DNA of 64,000 nt from Carallia brachiata (GCA_021464245.1 JADCRB010000068.1:12098544-12162543), one strand, 5' to 3'; positions 34,172-47,805 are shown, numbered from the stretch's first letter. Program-made: numbers and translations. Notes: generated by a model not told the origin, from the sequence alone.

Positions 34172-36302
34172 CCGAGGGCCTGATGGAAACCGGTCAACTT
34201 CTATCCATAAGGAAGCTTCATTTTTTGAAGATTTCAAGTTTTCAGCCAAAAAAAATTAGTATATGTGTAATTAGTGGATCAAAATATGCAATAAACTAGA
34301 TAGAATTTTTTTTATTCTTTGACATGAAATATGCCGCATATTTTATGTGCAAGACTAATCTTGTTTACAGTATTAAGGTTGCTGTTGCCCTAAAAAATTT
34401 GACTGTGTAAAAATTAAATGCGAAAATTTGTCTTACTATAAATTATCTTCGTACAGAATAAGGTGCTTAACATTCAAGCCAATCCATCGAGTTAGACTAG
34501 ATAGAACATGCAACAATTTATGACATTATGACGATAGTTTAATTACACCTTTTTTTTTCCTAGTTGCAAATTTTATTATCATAATTAGTTACATCTATTT
34601 AAGGAAAAAACTGAAATTTTAAAAATAAAACATTCAAAATTATGCGAAGCCTATATTCTTCTAAGTTTATGGTCAAATCTTGGTGCCATAAACATTTACA
34701 GAAAAGAAAAGAAGAAAAATATGCATAAAGGTTGAATTAGTGTATGTACAAAGCTCTTTTATAACATAAGGAACGAAAAAAAAAAAAGGAGGCCAAGCGT
34801 TGCAACACGGGAAAGACTCACAACTCCTAATAATAAGTCCCCTGATTTAGAGAGACGAAGAAGAAGAATTCATGACCCTGTTTGTTTGGTACTTATAAAT
34901 TGAAGCTGTATGAACATAAAGTAATTTTGATGAGAAATGTATATCGCACTAAATATTATTAATGAAGTATCAAATAATATCTCATACTATAAATTATGGA
35001 TTTGGGTAGTTGGACCGCAACTCCAAGTGACTTTTGACCGGAGGGAGGCAAACATAAGGCCCCCTTTCTCGTTTGTTTTCAGACCTACTCGACTTAGAAA
35101 ATTTTTTGATAAATTGTACCTTATCATTTTTTTTTGCGTGATAATTAATTAATTAATTATACGGTGAGGGACCCACACTCTTACTTATCGGCTGGACTAT
35201 GAACTCCGAAGAGTAACAAAAACTGAACTCCAAAGAGTAGCAAAAAACTAGTGGGAGACTTATCGATAGGATAATAAAAGTGCTTCGCTTTTCTCTTCTT
35301 CTCTCCCTTGCCAGCCCTCGAACCCTTGACCTGTGGGATTTTGGCTTAAAGCCAAACCAACAAGCTGCAAGGAGGGATAATAAACGAAGGGGGAGCAAGT
35401 TTTTGATAAGCTTAATTTAGTAGGTTTAAACGGTGCTATGACTACTAAACGGTGATATAACTACTGAAGTAATAGGGAGTCATTGGGGAGATGTCAGACA
35501 CTCAGAGTACCAGTAACAGTAGAGGCTACTGATATCTGCATGCTTGTGCTGGGAGCTCGAGGTAAATTGATTTGGGTGCCGTAGGCCCGATAATGGCAGG
35601 AGGAGAGTATTGAATTCGCAGTACGCTCGGAGGTGATGAGCTTATAATAGCGGATTTGGGGGGTCTTTGAGGGAAAAAAATTTTATTTTATTTTTCTGAT
35701 TTATTAAAAAATAGTTGCATTCTTCTTTGATTTTAAAAAGTAGTCATAAATTTGATTTTCTTTATAAAAAATTTCAAAACTTTGGCCTTTTGGTTTGGTG
35801 TAAAACTCAGTTTTTTCATTCAAAGAGACTTGTGATTTGGTGGGGAAAATTTTTTATTTTTACTCACTCAAATGTTTGAAAACTGCAATATCTAAAAAAA
35901 AATAAATATGGAACTTGCAGGGCTCATTTTCTGATTTTTTTTTTTAGCTTTGTGGGAGAGATTCTTTAGTTTGACACTCTCCTCATACACTCTCTTCTCT
36001 CTAATATGAAAAACAAGTCACAAGAATGCAACACTGTTTTGATACTTCTGTTAGTTTTTGAAAAGCTTGCTGTAGAATTTGCAACCAAAAAAAAGAGAAC
36101 AAATGAATTTTCCCAGTAAGCAAGAGTTACTTTCTACTTCATGCCTTCAATCCTATTTCTAAATATTTTTCTTTATCACAAATAGTTCTTTTTCTCATTC
36201 TCTATTGTTCATGTGTTATGGCCGCAATCTCATGTTCTTCACTATTTAAAAAAAGAAAAAGCCTTCAAATAATATTAGAGTATCCTTGTTCTTAAAGAGC
36301 CT

Positions 36303-36737
36303 GTGATCATAAAAAACCATTCAAAAACATCATCAGAACTTCTCCATAAACTAGAAATTGCCGTCTTTTTCATCGAAAAAGAAAAGTGCAAAGTTTGCCT
36401 TCAAAACCCAAAAACTTTTCGTGTTCCTCGTGCAACAGTTATCAAAACTTTTGTTCAAAACTTCAATGACCTCCATCATAAATTCATGAACTCATATTTC
36501 AATGACCTCTATCATGAGTTTAGTAGGCTAAAAAATGAACTTAAAACAACAAAAATGAAGGTCATTCCTACTGCAAAAGATAGTTTAGGAACGTCCATGC
36601 CATCATCATCAACAACAAAACAACTTTTATCAAATCCTAGCAAATCCATCAAGGATGAGCAAAACAAAGAAGACCACATAAATTTCATTGAAGAAATTTT
36701 TTGGTTTCAATGCTGCATCAATAAGGAGAAGTGTTGA
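36303..36737 (+). other. Open frame of 144 codons, unknown, doubtful
   Basis: An uninterrupted frame beginning MIIKNHSKTSSEL. It is rich in Lys, Asn, Phe and Ser and has an internal near-repeat (NFNDLHHKFMNSYFNDLYHEF). I recognise no domain. The CKVCLQNP stretch is not a complete zinc motif. The base composition is as AT-rich as the flanks, and no promoter or intron evidence is visible. It could be a remnant of a transposon-encoded protein or chance. I do not assign a function. Confidence 0.2.
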
Positions 36738-39700
36738 AAGAATAGGTGTTGTAGCATCGCTGAAAGAGTTCAAAATTCAAATTCTCCTCTATCCTAAGTT
36801 TCAGTTTAAGTTGGTTTGAAGAAATTAAAATATTTTATCTAAGTTACATCTTTCTTTGTTATCGAAATTGTCATTTGAAATTCTTTATTTAGATAAGCTA
36901 TTATCATGCATTCAGTTTCATTTTTTAATTTATAATTAATTTTTATCTTAAAAGCTCTATATATATTTATTGAAGTTAATTTATCAATAAAAAAAGATTT
37001 AGAGAGATGAAATAAGAAAACAAAAAAAAAAAAAGAGCTAACAAAAGGGTGCATTTTTTGTCCTCGGACTAGCCCGATGGGCACTAGTACTTTGGCACCA
37101 GGAGACTGGCGAGACTTCGACTTTAGACAACTTCACCTGACTACTTAGGTAGGTCTCGAAGGCTTTGTCCTTTTAAGGGTGCTGTGTATTATGCGGTGAC
37201 TGTAAATTCACTTTTTTGTTTCTCTATTAACATTTAATTGATTAATTATTAATTATTTTAAATATAAAAATAAAAGGCCTTGCGTCCCTAACTGAATTTA
37301 TAAGGAAATTGCAAACCATCTTTATCGAAGCCGGAGGGCTTTTGGAATTGTATCCTCAGGCGGGCAACTTCGAAAGAAGATATGTCCAAAACCCATCTTC
37401 AAAGAAGTATCATACATTTTGGAATTATTCCCTCTTTGCCACCTGCTTGCCAAGTAAGCCAGCCAAAACCACAACACCTGCTGCCAGTCATTTTCTTTGG
37501 TATATTTCGGCGTTCTCCTTTTAAATTTTTTTTTTTCATGTGTAAATGTCATTGGGAGCTGTACTCAGTGATACTGGTTGCCAAAAATAATGAAGACCGA
37601 ATTATTATTATTATTATTTTAATTGGGTATTATTTTAGAATATAAAGTATGGAGATTATCAAGATCTGCTAAGAAATTTTTTTTTTAAAAAAAAACTCAA
37701 TATTTTATTATTCTTCAAAACCTTAAGGATGAAAGTTGTCAAAATGAATGTATTCAACACCTTAATATCCTAGATTTTGCTTGCCTGGACCCCAGACCCT
37801 AGTATCTATAGTAAAAGAGAAAAGGTTAACGTACAAAGAAGGATGGTCTGAATATAAATTGAGTTAAGTATTGTATATATTATTTATAAGTTTATTGTAT
37901 ATCCATTTTAAATTTAAGTTTTATAAATTTTTTTTTCTAAAAACTTAATAATATACAAAATTATTAAAATTGATATATAACAGACTTATAAAAAATATAT
38001 ATAAGAGATAATTTAGTTTATTCTCCGTCCATCTCTCTTTCAATCCATATCCCTTTAGCCATATTAAATTTATAAGTTGAATGAGTTTGCTTGATATATT
38101 TGTACCATGACAGTAATACACCTAAGTCATGTAACACTTTTTGGGCAGAAAATAGCGCCAGAAATCATCTAGAGGGACATTTAAAAAAAAAAGTTGATTT
38201 TTTTTTTGTTAAAAATCAAGTTTTAGTTACACACTAAGTGTATTTAGGTTCATATTAAGCACATTTAAAATTTGATTTTTTAAAAAAATTAAAAATAAAA
38301 AACGTCTCAGACTTCTCTCTAATTAAATTTTCTGCCCACCCACCAAAGCCCAAAATGAAATTGGTTTGCATATATATATATATATATATATTATATATCC
38401 TAATGGAATTTACGCTGGCGTTAGGAAAAAGCTGGCCAGTTGTTTTGGACAGAAATTTCTCTATTAGAAACTTTTTAGATTAAGTCTTGATCAAGAAGGA
38501 CAAGGTATTTATCCTTGAAGTTTACACATTGTTATGTCTTAAGAATGAATTATAGATTAAATTTCATGATAGCGCATGGAGAAACCAATCAAACTAAAAT
38601 CTTAATCTGGTAGGATTGCAACAACAACACTGGAACTGGTTCGAAAAATGACAAGTAAGAATCATTCATTTGTAACGGTCGCATGCACAGAGCAGATAGA
38701 GGTTTGGTCGGATTACAAAGTTTCTAGTGCAATTTCCTATCTTTGCAACCAGCTGCAACATTTTAAGGAATGCACTCCGCATGGCACTTGCACACAACAA
38801 TTGGTTGTGGTCTTTCTTTCATTTGGGAAGTAGCGGGAAACTGTGTGGGGACTCTGGGCATGTAGGACTAAATTCCAAGATGAAAGAACAGAATGAATTT
38901 ATGTACATCTTAAAATTAGAGAGTACCCATCATTTATTGTGTTCTTGTGATTAAAAGATTTTGTTTATACCATGAGGTTATAAATTCAAATTATTACCAA
39001 GGAGTCCGTAGGTTCAATTCATTGTGTGGTACTACCAATACACTCCTTCTTAATAGAACTGTAAAGTGTTACCTATATTTTTCTATTTTTTTGACAAAAG
39101 AAAAAATAATTTGAGAGTACAAGGCTATATCCATGGTCAAGAGATTATTCCGTTTGAAGAGAATCACTAAAGATATTGAAAATATCATTTATGATTGTAC
39201 AAATCAAACTTATGATTTGGTCATATCTTAAAGATCCTAATACGATTCTAACAAATTTAAACAACTATTGAATTAAATTCTTACAAGTTGTTTGTCACTA
39301 GTTATTAATCACGATTTTTTAATTGGATCAAAAGCTCATAGGATAAGGTGGTAAGACCGTATATAAATGTCAACCCACTGAAAAAGTGGATAGTGTTTTT
39401 TTTTATATATATACTTATTTTTTTAGGCTTTTTTCACAAGTAATCGGGCAAGTATTGATCTTGTACAATCAACAACCATGCAAACATTAAATCTAGATTT
39501 AATTAAGGTACAATCAATGATGCCAGCGATGAAATTAATAAAACTCAGGGAGAAATTGCAAGTTCAAAAACAATAGATCCTCTGTGTTCTTGTGGAATTT
39601 CCAATTCCTCGAAATGATGGCATCATCAGGTGGACGACAAATTTATGCCAGTTGTCCGTCCACAAACTATACCCCATGCATCTAGTACTCGCGCAGCACT

Positions 39701-41929
39701 TTCTTTGCTTGGCACAATTCTGAAAGAGTTTAAGTTGGTATTTATATATTGGTATTTATATTTAGTATTTATATTATAATAAATTTATTTATATTTATGA
39801 ATAATATGATATTTTTTATTATAAAAATAATAAATCTCGTCATAAAAATAAATAAGTTTGTCACAATATAAATATCAAATTTAGATACCTGAATGGATAT
39901 CAAACTTTTTTCATTTTGAAATCGTTAAAGGTGTGTAGGCTGCCGGTGGGTCAAGAAACACCTCCTTTTTTTTTTTTTTTTTTAATTCTTCTTTACTTTT
40001 CTTTTTATACATTCGTTTGTGTATTGTCCAACAAACATTTTTTTTATATATAGGCCTACCATAGCCTATTCAACGAGTATATCGTTTCATATTTTTTATT
40101 ACCTGGGGCATCAAATATAGAATTCCAAGTTTTCAACGTTGAAATCAATCCATATTAGATTAGAATTAGTATACAAGTAGAATTTAGACTGATCAAATCT
40201 TTGTTTGATGTACTTTCAGTATTAAATTAAGAATAAATGTAGTTTACTATATAAGAACGCCATGCCTTATTTTATTGAGTAGTTAGTCCATAAATACAAT
40301 TAGAGTATACGTACATTTCTCAGTATTGTGTATGGAATTTTGAGAATAGTAAAATTGAGTTTAACGTAATTAATTAAAAATGATATTAGAGCTAATTTAT
40401 TTCTAACTTTAACATTCAACTAAATTATAAATTGCTACTAAGAGGTCATATATATATATACACCCACACATATGACAGGATCTAAGATGTATGGACATGG
40501 ACACAACGATATGACATGATACGAACATGATGACTCATGAACTCTTATAAAATCAAGACACATACTAGATGAATATTGCTATAAAATATATATTAAATTA
40601 GTTATAAATTTACAGAAATAATTTTCTATTCTATGTTCTAATTAGTTTTTTTTTTTGTTAGGGATTGTAAAAGAATATGATATATGTACATATAAGATGA
40701 TATTTTAGAAATTACAAAATAATATGTCTAATATAACTGTTAGAATATAAGATGTCTATTGATTATGATTTTTTACTGCCAACCTGTTATTAACATTTAC
40801 AAGAAAAAATTAATAACATGAATTTTAAGAATTTTGAAATAAGTTTCCTATGTGTTTGATATGGATATGGTAAACTAACCAGAAGTGTTCAACACGTATA
40901 CTAAAAGTATCTAATACGTTTATTAAAAGTTTCTGACATAAATGGCAAAATTTTTATTATCTTTTTTAGTGGATAGATTTTAATGTTTCCAACATGTATT
41001 TCACGTGTATTGCCCATATGGATACACAATGTTTTAAGAGTTCAAATACATGGACGTGCCAAACAGATGCACTGCAGACACGCATGATTTGCAACAAAGG
41101 AGTGGAAAACTACAAGAAGTTTACAATTTGCAACAAGAGATTGTTATAGATTATGCAATGGTTATTTCAAGTTTACATTGTGTTGTTGCAGATTTTAGTA
41201 AACTTGTTGAAAATCTTATACGTTGAACCAAAATAAATAAATAAATAAGTGGTGGGAATCACTACTACCCAACCTTTCCCCGTCTAGATTGACAGTCCAT
41301 GTATGTTTTTCATTGTTTCTAAATGTGTTCTTGATAGGGAAGGATTCATACAGGGGGAAGGAGAGGCAATTGCTGCTCCACTCTCTTAAATATAAACAGG
41401 TTTGCCTAGTTCTTTGAAATGGACTCCCTGCCCCCCAACCAAAAAAACAAGACATTGTCCCCTCTCAAATATATATATAGTTTTTGCTACTTTATTTGAA
41501 ATTGTCGCCCCACCCAAAAAAAAAAAAATCTTTTCCCCACATATATAGTTTACTAATAATGTTTCGTAATTTTTTATACATTCATTTCTCATTTATTTAT
41601 ATAAATAAATTTGCCCTCACTCAGTAAATTTTCTACATCCATCCTTGATGTTTTTTAGGTTTTTATTCTTTTTTTTTAAAAAAAAACTTGAAATTGCCGT
41701 CCCAAACAAGTTTAAGTGTTGCAAGGAAATGCCTTTCCGTGGACTGGTACAAACATCTAGTTGGTATCTAGCTACCTTCCCATGCAGTTTCGAGGAAAGA
41801 GATAAGCTTTTCCCTGGCAGAAAGAGTCCACGAATTATAATCTACAAAGACACTTTTGCCTCTTCTCTGTCTGTTACCTGGACCTTCGTTGTCACTCCCA
41901 TTTACTTTCCTTTATACTCTTTCACAATC

Positions 41930-41938
41930 TATATATAT
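41930..41938 (+). promoter_or_regulatory. Candidate TATA box of the EF-hand gene
   Basis: TATATATAT within CACAATCTATATATATGTATCC lies about 134 bp before the ATG at 42072. The intervening leader contains a T-rich run at about 42022-42037. Position and motif only. Confidence 0.4.
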
Positions 41939-42071
41939 GTATCCAACCATACATATATATCCACCATCTCCAAGTCACATTTTGAAAATATAAGAAGCAA
42001 TTAAGTACACTATTTGATTATATTTTTTTTTTTTTTGTTGGACACGTTTCGTAATTTTTTATTGACTAGCA

Positions 42072-42413
42072 ATGGCGTCGCAAAACGGGGTGGTGTTCGA
42101 GGATTTCTTTCCAGCCATGGTGGAGAAACTGGGGGCTGAAGGGTTCATGAACGAGTTGTACAACGGGTTTCGCTTGCTGGGGGACGAGGACAAGGGGTTG
42201 ATCACGTTCGAGAGCTTGAAAAGGAGCGCAGAATTGCTTGGATTGCAAGGAATGAGCGATGATGAGATATTGTGTATGTTGAGAGAAGGTGATTTGGATG
42301 GGGATGGAGCGTTGAACGAGATGGAGTTTTGCACCCTCATGTTCAGGCTCAGCCCTGGTTTGATGGACTGCTCTAGAAAATGGCTGTTGGAAGCCATTGC
42401 CAGTGAGATGTAG
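42072..42413 (+). CDS. PBP1/KIC-type single EF-hand calcium-binding protein
   Basis: Intronless, 113 residues. The sequence has one canonical EF-hand loop at residues 74-85 (DLDGDGALNEME: Asp at positions 1, 3 and 5, Gly at 6, Glu at 12). An earlier loop at about 37-48 (GDEDKGLITFES) has lost its ligands at positions 1, 5 and 12. The architecture FEDFFPAM, ITFESLKR, LREGDLDGDGALNEMEF, RLSPGLM is that of the plant PINOID-binding protein 1 / KIC family, small calcium sensors that bind the kinase PINOID (auxin transport) or the kinesin-like calmodulin-binding protein (trichome shape). The known Arabidopsis members I recall are about 127-135 residues, so this one is slightly short at both ends. 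I cannot decide between PBP1 and KIC. The ATG follows a TATA-like motif and an open leader. It probably acts in the cytosol. Confidence 0.9.
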   Translation: MASQNGVVFEDFFPAMVEKLGAEGFMNELYNGFRLLGDEDKGLITFESLKRSAELLGLQGMSDDEILCMLREGDLDGDGALNEMEFCTLMFRLSPGLMDCSRKWLLEAIASEM

Positions 42414-45041
42414 GGCTAGCCTCTCCCCTCTCTTCATTGAGTTGAGTCATTCTTGTTTTTGTTTTAATTTTCATTACGCATTTAGTGGCTAGTGACAGCT
42501 TGTGTCTTTAAGAGTTTTGGTAATCTTGTTTGTTGCAAAATTGTAGCTTTTTGTGATCCCATCTTTTAAATAATGCCACATTCACTTGAGTAGAATATGT
42601 GACTAGGAGACACAACTAAAATGGGCCAAGCAGACTGATGCACCAATTATCTTCGGCAATTCAAATGGGCCTCAGAAATTGAGTCACCAAGACCCTCGGA
42701 GACATCGATTGATAAAAAACTTATAATTCGGACCGAAAAAACCTTACAATTCTATCCTTCAAAGCCTGAATTTAATTCTCATAAAAAGGAAAAAGGTTTG
42801 AGATTAATGAAAATAAGATAAATTAACCGTTTCAAAATTTAATCCTCATAAAAGAGTATGAGCTTAATAATGGAGTTTTTAATGAAAAAAAATTGAAAAT
42901 GAGGCCCCACCTTATCTTTTTACTTGAAAAATAAGGTTGCACTGATACAGATATAACGAGACGAACACAACGATACGTCAATTTTAAAAAAACTAATGCA
43001 CGAACACGACATAAACGCGACTATATATATATATATATATATTATACACACATAAATCTAAATATAAATTATTATTCAAAATATAATATAAATTATAATT
43101 TAAATTTAAAGTTGAATTTAATTTTTGTTATCAAAATAAATCTCATAATTTTTTTAATATATCAAAAATTTTATAATATATACTAAATACTAATACAAAA
43201 CAACAATAGAACTTGAACAATAAAAATTCAAATCTTCTCTCTTTTGTGCCTCCCTTTTGAAAATTTAAAAAAATAAGAGGGTGGCAGCCATGCTAGATGC
43301 CATAGACCATCATTACTTTTTCATTTATTTTATTTTATTTTTTTAAAACTTATCCTTTGCTTATCCGAGGCATATCCTTAGAGTATGTCAACCACGTCTA
43401 GTTGTTTTTTTTTTTTTTTTTGTAAAAATTATAATTTCACTTATTATTTTTATATATTTTAAAAATTTTATTCACAATATTTTTTTATTTTGAATTTTAC
43501 TCTCAACGTTTTTTCTTTCAATTTTTTTACTATTTTCAATTAATTGACCGTTAAATGTAACTCATGACAGTCCAATCAGCGATACATTTTGATAATTTTA
43601 TATAATTGAAAGAAAGAAATTTAAAAAAAAAATTAAAAAAAATAGATTGTCGACTGTAAGATAATAACATGATACTGATATGAATTATAAGTAAAATGAT
43701 ATATCACTAATTGAACTATCATATATCACACTTAACGGTCAACCAACAGAAAAGATAAAAAAGATTAATCAAAAAAATATTGAAAGTGAAATTTAAAATA
43801 AAAAAAAAATGTAAATAAAATCCTTAAAACGTGTAAAGATGATATACCTTATTTTTTTATAAAATATATTTTTAACAGACATATTGTTGTGTCGTGTCCA
43901 ATGTCTATACGACACGAACACCTAAGCCAAATGCACGTGTCCTTGCTTCCTAGCTTGCCATTTGAAGAGCTCTCCTCATTGAATGAAATTTAAATCAAAA
44001 TCAACGACATCCCTAAAGTTTCTTTGGTAGCTTTAGGGACGTTGGCAGTTTGGCAACATGGGCGTCAGTAAACTGTGAACATATGGCCATTTGGTCTCTG
44101 CCCCCAAGTCCATGATTAAACTAATTTCATAGATTGAGAGTGACTTGAACCAAGTTTAACACTCAAACTTCTAGGAATGCTATCTTGTTTGAACAAAGGG
44201 AACACCTAAGGTTGTACAAGCGTTGCTAGTTCAGCGGACCAGTACGAAATTAGGATGCTACAAGTTCCTCTGCCAGCGAGTCCAGGATTCCGGCAGCAAT
44301 ATCCTGTCAGTGGTCGATAAATTATTCAGTTGGTTACACTCGCAGCATTCCCCCTCCCCCCAAACTGTCTCCCCAACCCCGTGTAGGCGCCGGGGGCGCC
44401 GGGCCACCGAGCACGATGGAGTCATTAAATTAGCCTCTTAGGCAACTCAAAAGGCTGCAAAACCAGTTCCGCTATATGGAAATAGAGTAGCATCAGAAAA
44501 AAGAAGAAAAGAGAAAGGAAACAACTATACAAACCCGGCATTGGTACTGTAGATGATACAAACCAGTAAAATAGATTTCGAACAGGTTTTACCGCATGAT
44601 TTATAAGTGCAGCTTTGCGTAACAAGACCATTTGAAAGAAACCAAATAAGTTTCAAGTGCCCCCATTGATCATCCAAGTGCAAAGATGTAAGGCAGTAAA
44701 TAGGCATAGAAAACAGAGATCATTGCCGTCAAACTTTTTCACGAAACAGATTATACAAGCCATCAGGAACATCCTGAGTTTCTGACACCTAAGCATCTCC
44801 ATATCAATTCAAGAAGCTTTTTCCAGATCTGCAAGATGTAGAAGTCGTTGCTCAAGCACTAACTTTTTAATAAAGGTAACAGATACCGAAATAAACTAGC
44901 TTGTATGCACGGCATATACATATAAGCAGAAGCTATATTCAAATGACGCTCAGAAGAAAAGTTGTTTGATGTGCACACATCAGGACACATGCTCGCCATC
45001 GTGTAAAGGCAGGTATGGCAATGGGGAATTTCACACTCAGT
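42414..45041. other. Intergenic region between EF-hand and USP genes
   Basis: AT-rich, no certain gene. It contains a TA run at 43022-43042 flanked by degenerate words such as GACGAACACAACGATACG that recur inverted near 43880-43920 (CGTGTCGTGTCC.. and ACGACACGAACACC), suggesting a decayed TIR element of about 1 kb around the foldback at 43422-43850. A short GC-rich patch at 44220-44420 (including GGCGCCGGGGGCGCCGGGCC-like sequence) has no recognisable coding content. From about 44430 to 45041 the sequence is of mixed composition and probably is the 3' untranslated region of the minus-strand stress-protein gene. Confidence 0.45.
43422..43850. mobile_element. Foldback/TIR-type element, about 430 bp, decayed
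   Basis: The left part (GTAAAAATTATAATTTCACT, then TTGACCGTTAAATGTAACTC) recurs inverted on the right (from GTGTGATATATGATAGTTC and TTGACCGTTAAGTGTG when read on the minus strand). The arms are each about 150-200 bp and imperfect. No coding capacity, and no clear target duplication. Confidence 0.5.
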
Positions 45042-47805
45042 TTACATTACACTGATGTCTTTGGGAAACACCTCTGATGTATAATTGGCAAATTGAATCG
45101 CTGCAAAACAGGTTCACAACAAAATCCTTACAATAAAATAACAACATTTGAAGTGTGAAACCTAAGAACCTGTGGTCCCATACAAGAAAGCATCGGGAAA
45201 CAGGACTAATTACCAATGCAAAATTTCAGCCAGTGTTCAAGAGCTAGAAATGAACAAGGACCATTGCTCTGCTGTTTTCGAACACAAAAGGCATAAGCCA
45301 GAAGGGTATTACTACCACTGTTAGTGACAAGTTATATTAGTAGTCAGGACAAATCTGTTAATTTATTTCAATAAGAGCAAACCAGGTTTGCACGATGAAG
45401 TTGATTGATTGATCAAATTCTTAAGAAAGGTTCCTAGCCAACAATGTTAGAGAATACTATCCATATCGTGCAGATATTAGCTCTAATTTAACCTGTTCTT
45501 TGACTGACCTATGAGATCAATACTTGCCTCTGTACTTGATACACATTCTGTTTTTTCGGCTTACCGAATGACAGACATAACAAGGCAGGGATGAGACAAT
45601 CTATATCCTGTTTTCAATATATTTCTGGACTATTTCAAAGAATCCCAACCACACTTCATGACCAAGATCATGACCTGCATCAACCAAGAAAGATGCTGTT
45701 GCTCTCAATTACCAGTAGAGGGAATAAACCCTCCTTCACTAAGGTGTCACCTTACTGCACCCACTGCCTAAGCCAATATATAGTTGTTGCACCTTTGGAT
45801 TGCCTTTTCCCTTTAGCTATGGTACAACTTAACTCAGCGAACATTCTATCTCTACTCCTTTATTCTCCAAGGGTGTTTATCTCTATCTAGCATCTTCCGG
45901 AAACAGTTCTAAACTTTGGAAGGTGTGATTAAAGATGAACTGATTTGACAACAAAAGCGAGGTAGCAGACAAAGGAATATGCTTTCACCACTGTGTAAAA
46001 ATGAAGGAGATCACAGGAAAGGCATCTGCTTTTACGTCTATGGGCAAAGAAAAAAATAAAGTACAGCTTAATTTGCTAGAAGCATTAACCAACCTAAAGT
46101 TCAACTCAATGGAAGCCACAAAAACAAGTAAATGGCCTAAAACAGACTGCGCAAAGACAGATACAGAATATAGCATGCTTTTTACTTTTTAGCAAGCTAA
46201 AAAGGAAGAAGCAAGCAACCTTGACAAGAAACAATTAGTTAGCCAGGCTTCATTAGCCCAACTATTAAGATGATCATTGTTTCTTGTAGTTCTAAAACAA
46301 TCCAGTGAAAACAAGTACAATATAAAGGTCTAGTTTTCATCAAATTCAGTTAATTCTCACCCGTTTCCCAAAAAAATTCATGTTACACAACAAGAACAAG
46401 AAATCTGCCCAATGGCAATCTTATTTCCAATATCCTTTGCATTCATTTCAATGGATCAACTCATATCACTTGACCCATACAAGAAAACCACACAAAAACT
46501 GAAAGGAACATCTAATTAACCAAGGGAAACACACTTTACCACCCTTATCATTTTCACTCACGTTGCTGAATCTATTCTCAAAACAAGGCCCATACAAGCA
46601 AAATGGTAACATGATTGAAAAGAAACATCTAATTCAACCAAACGAAACAAATGGTTATACAAACATAACAGCATTGACATGGACTAAAATGCTATACTGA
46701 ACAGTCCAAAAGTATCTCATAAAACAATGGCAAATGACATGCATCATAAATCAATCATGCACCTACCTAGGGGGAAAACATTTAGCTTTATAAAATTCAA
46801 TAACTACACAGACACGAGCAATGTCAATTCGTCCATTCCCATTTCTATTTCTGCCATTGATGATTGCATACAACACTACTGATATCAGCCTGAACGGAAA
46901 TATGCTGCTAAAACTAAAGGCAGGAACTTTCCCAATCTTCACATATATTTCTTAATTTGCAACAATCACAAATGTGACTTAAAACCAACCAGAGCAAATC
47001 AAACTAAAGTAACATTAATAAAGCAAGCATACACAATACAAATATATAAAAGCAAAAACCCTCAAAAGTTAAAACCTGAATGTTTATCAGAAGCATCATG
47101 ATATTCCTGCTCCTCCTCCTCCGCCACTGGATGCAAGGCCGCCGCCTCTCCATCCTTGTCAGCTTTCTTCAGACCATCGTCACCATCGCCACCATCCTTC
47201 TCATCAGAAAACCTCACGACAATAACAGGACAAACACAGTGATGCACGCAGTAATCACTAACACTTCCCAACCTTCCTTTCGTGGCCTTCCTCGCAGCCC
47301 CAAAACCCCGGCTTCCGGTGATCAGTGCACTGAGCCCCAGCCTCTCCACCTCAAGGCAGAGCCTTTCCTTCATGTCGTGGTCCTTCACTATGTGAATCTT
47401 GAACGGAATCTGCGCCTCCACCAGCGGCTGCGCCAGGTCGTTGGCCTTAGTGGTTGTGAACAGGTCGAAGTCGTCCTCTAGCTTTTGCTGGGACCTTTCA
47501 GCTTGGCTTTCTGGGTCGGCGGCTTCGGATATGGAAAGGTCGATGGAACCCCAGTCGGCGCCGTAGAGGACGCTGGTGGGCCGCACGTGCACGAGTATCA
47601 CGGCGTCACCCGGGCGGAGGTAGTTCTGGACTGCCCATTTCACGGCGAATGCGCTCTCGTCGCTGAGATCGACGGCGATTCCGATCTTCCTCTGTGCCCC
47701 GTATGTCGGCGTTGTGACCGGGAATCGCGGCGATGATGGCTGGACCACCACCGCTTCAGACGGCGGTGCTGGCGGTGGGATTTTCTTTGGTGAAGGTGAA
47801 GTCAT
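45042..47805 (-). CDS. Universal stress protein A-like protein, PHOS32 type
   Basis: Exon 1 is 47805-47076 and the proposed exon 2 is 45100-45042. The start Met (MTSPSPKK) at 47805 was chosen because the 24 codons upstream are low-complexity and lack similarity. Residues 39-198 form one USP domain (RKIGIAVDLSDES, WAVQNYLRPGDAVILVHV, KIHIVKDHDMKERLC, then GSRGFGA and LGSVSDYCVHHCVCPV), with the glycine-rich nucleotide-binding motif of the ATP-binding class. The N-terminal QPSSPRFPV resembles the Ser-Pro phosphosite region of Arabidopsis PHOS32. The acidic tail HPVAEEEEQEYHDASDKHS ends at CAG|GTTTTA. A matching acceptor TTTTGCAG|CGATTC 1975 bp away continues the frame for 19 codons to TAA, giving about 262 residues. 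If that intron is not used the frame ends GFNF at 47062. The family is stress and defence related and acts in the cytosol. Confidence 0.85.
45101..47075 (-). other. Proposed 2-kb last intron of the USP gene
   Basis: GT-AG borders (GTTTTAAC to TTTTGCAG) join two open segments in phase. The interior is of normal intron-like composition without repeats or genes that I recognise. This is an inference from splice signals and open frame only. Confidence 0.5.

Larger units (their letters stand above)
34172..42060. other. Gene-poor intergenic region
   Basis: About 7.9 kb of mostly AT-rich DNA. Slightly more complex patches occur at 35000-35400, 35500-35640, 37070-37200, 37300-37520 and 38640-38900, but their open frames are short and match no family I recognise. 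A TA run lies at 38371-38390. Near 40470-40560 and 40990-41090 there are words such as ACATGGACACAACGATATGACA, typical of degenerate plant transposon ends. Confidence 0.5.

Noticed and set aside
37069..37088. Helitron-like 3' end (GCCCGATGGGC hairpin then ACTAGT)
   Set aside because: The stem is only 4-5 bp, the spacing is short and I found no TC-type 5' end upstream, so support is too weak.
42066..42437. Minus-strand open frames of 112 and 123 codons over the EF-hand gene
   Set aside because: They are antisense to a well-conserved EF-hand coding frame and show no domain of their own.
44223..44441. 72-codon frame in a GC-rich patch
   Set aside because: No recognisable domain, no start or splice context, and it lies next to what is probably the 3' untranslated region of the opposite-strand gene.
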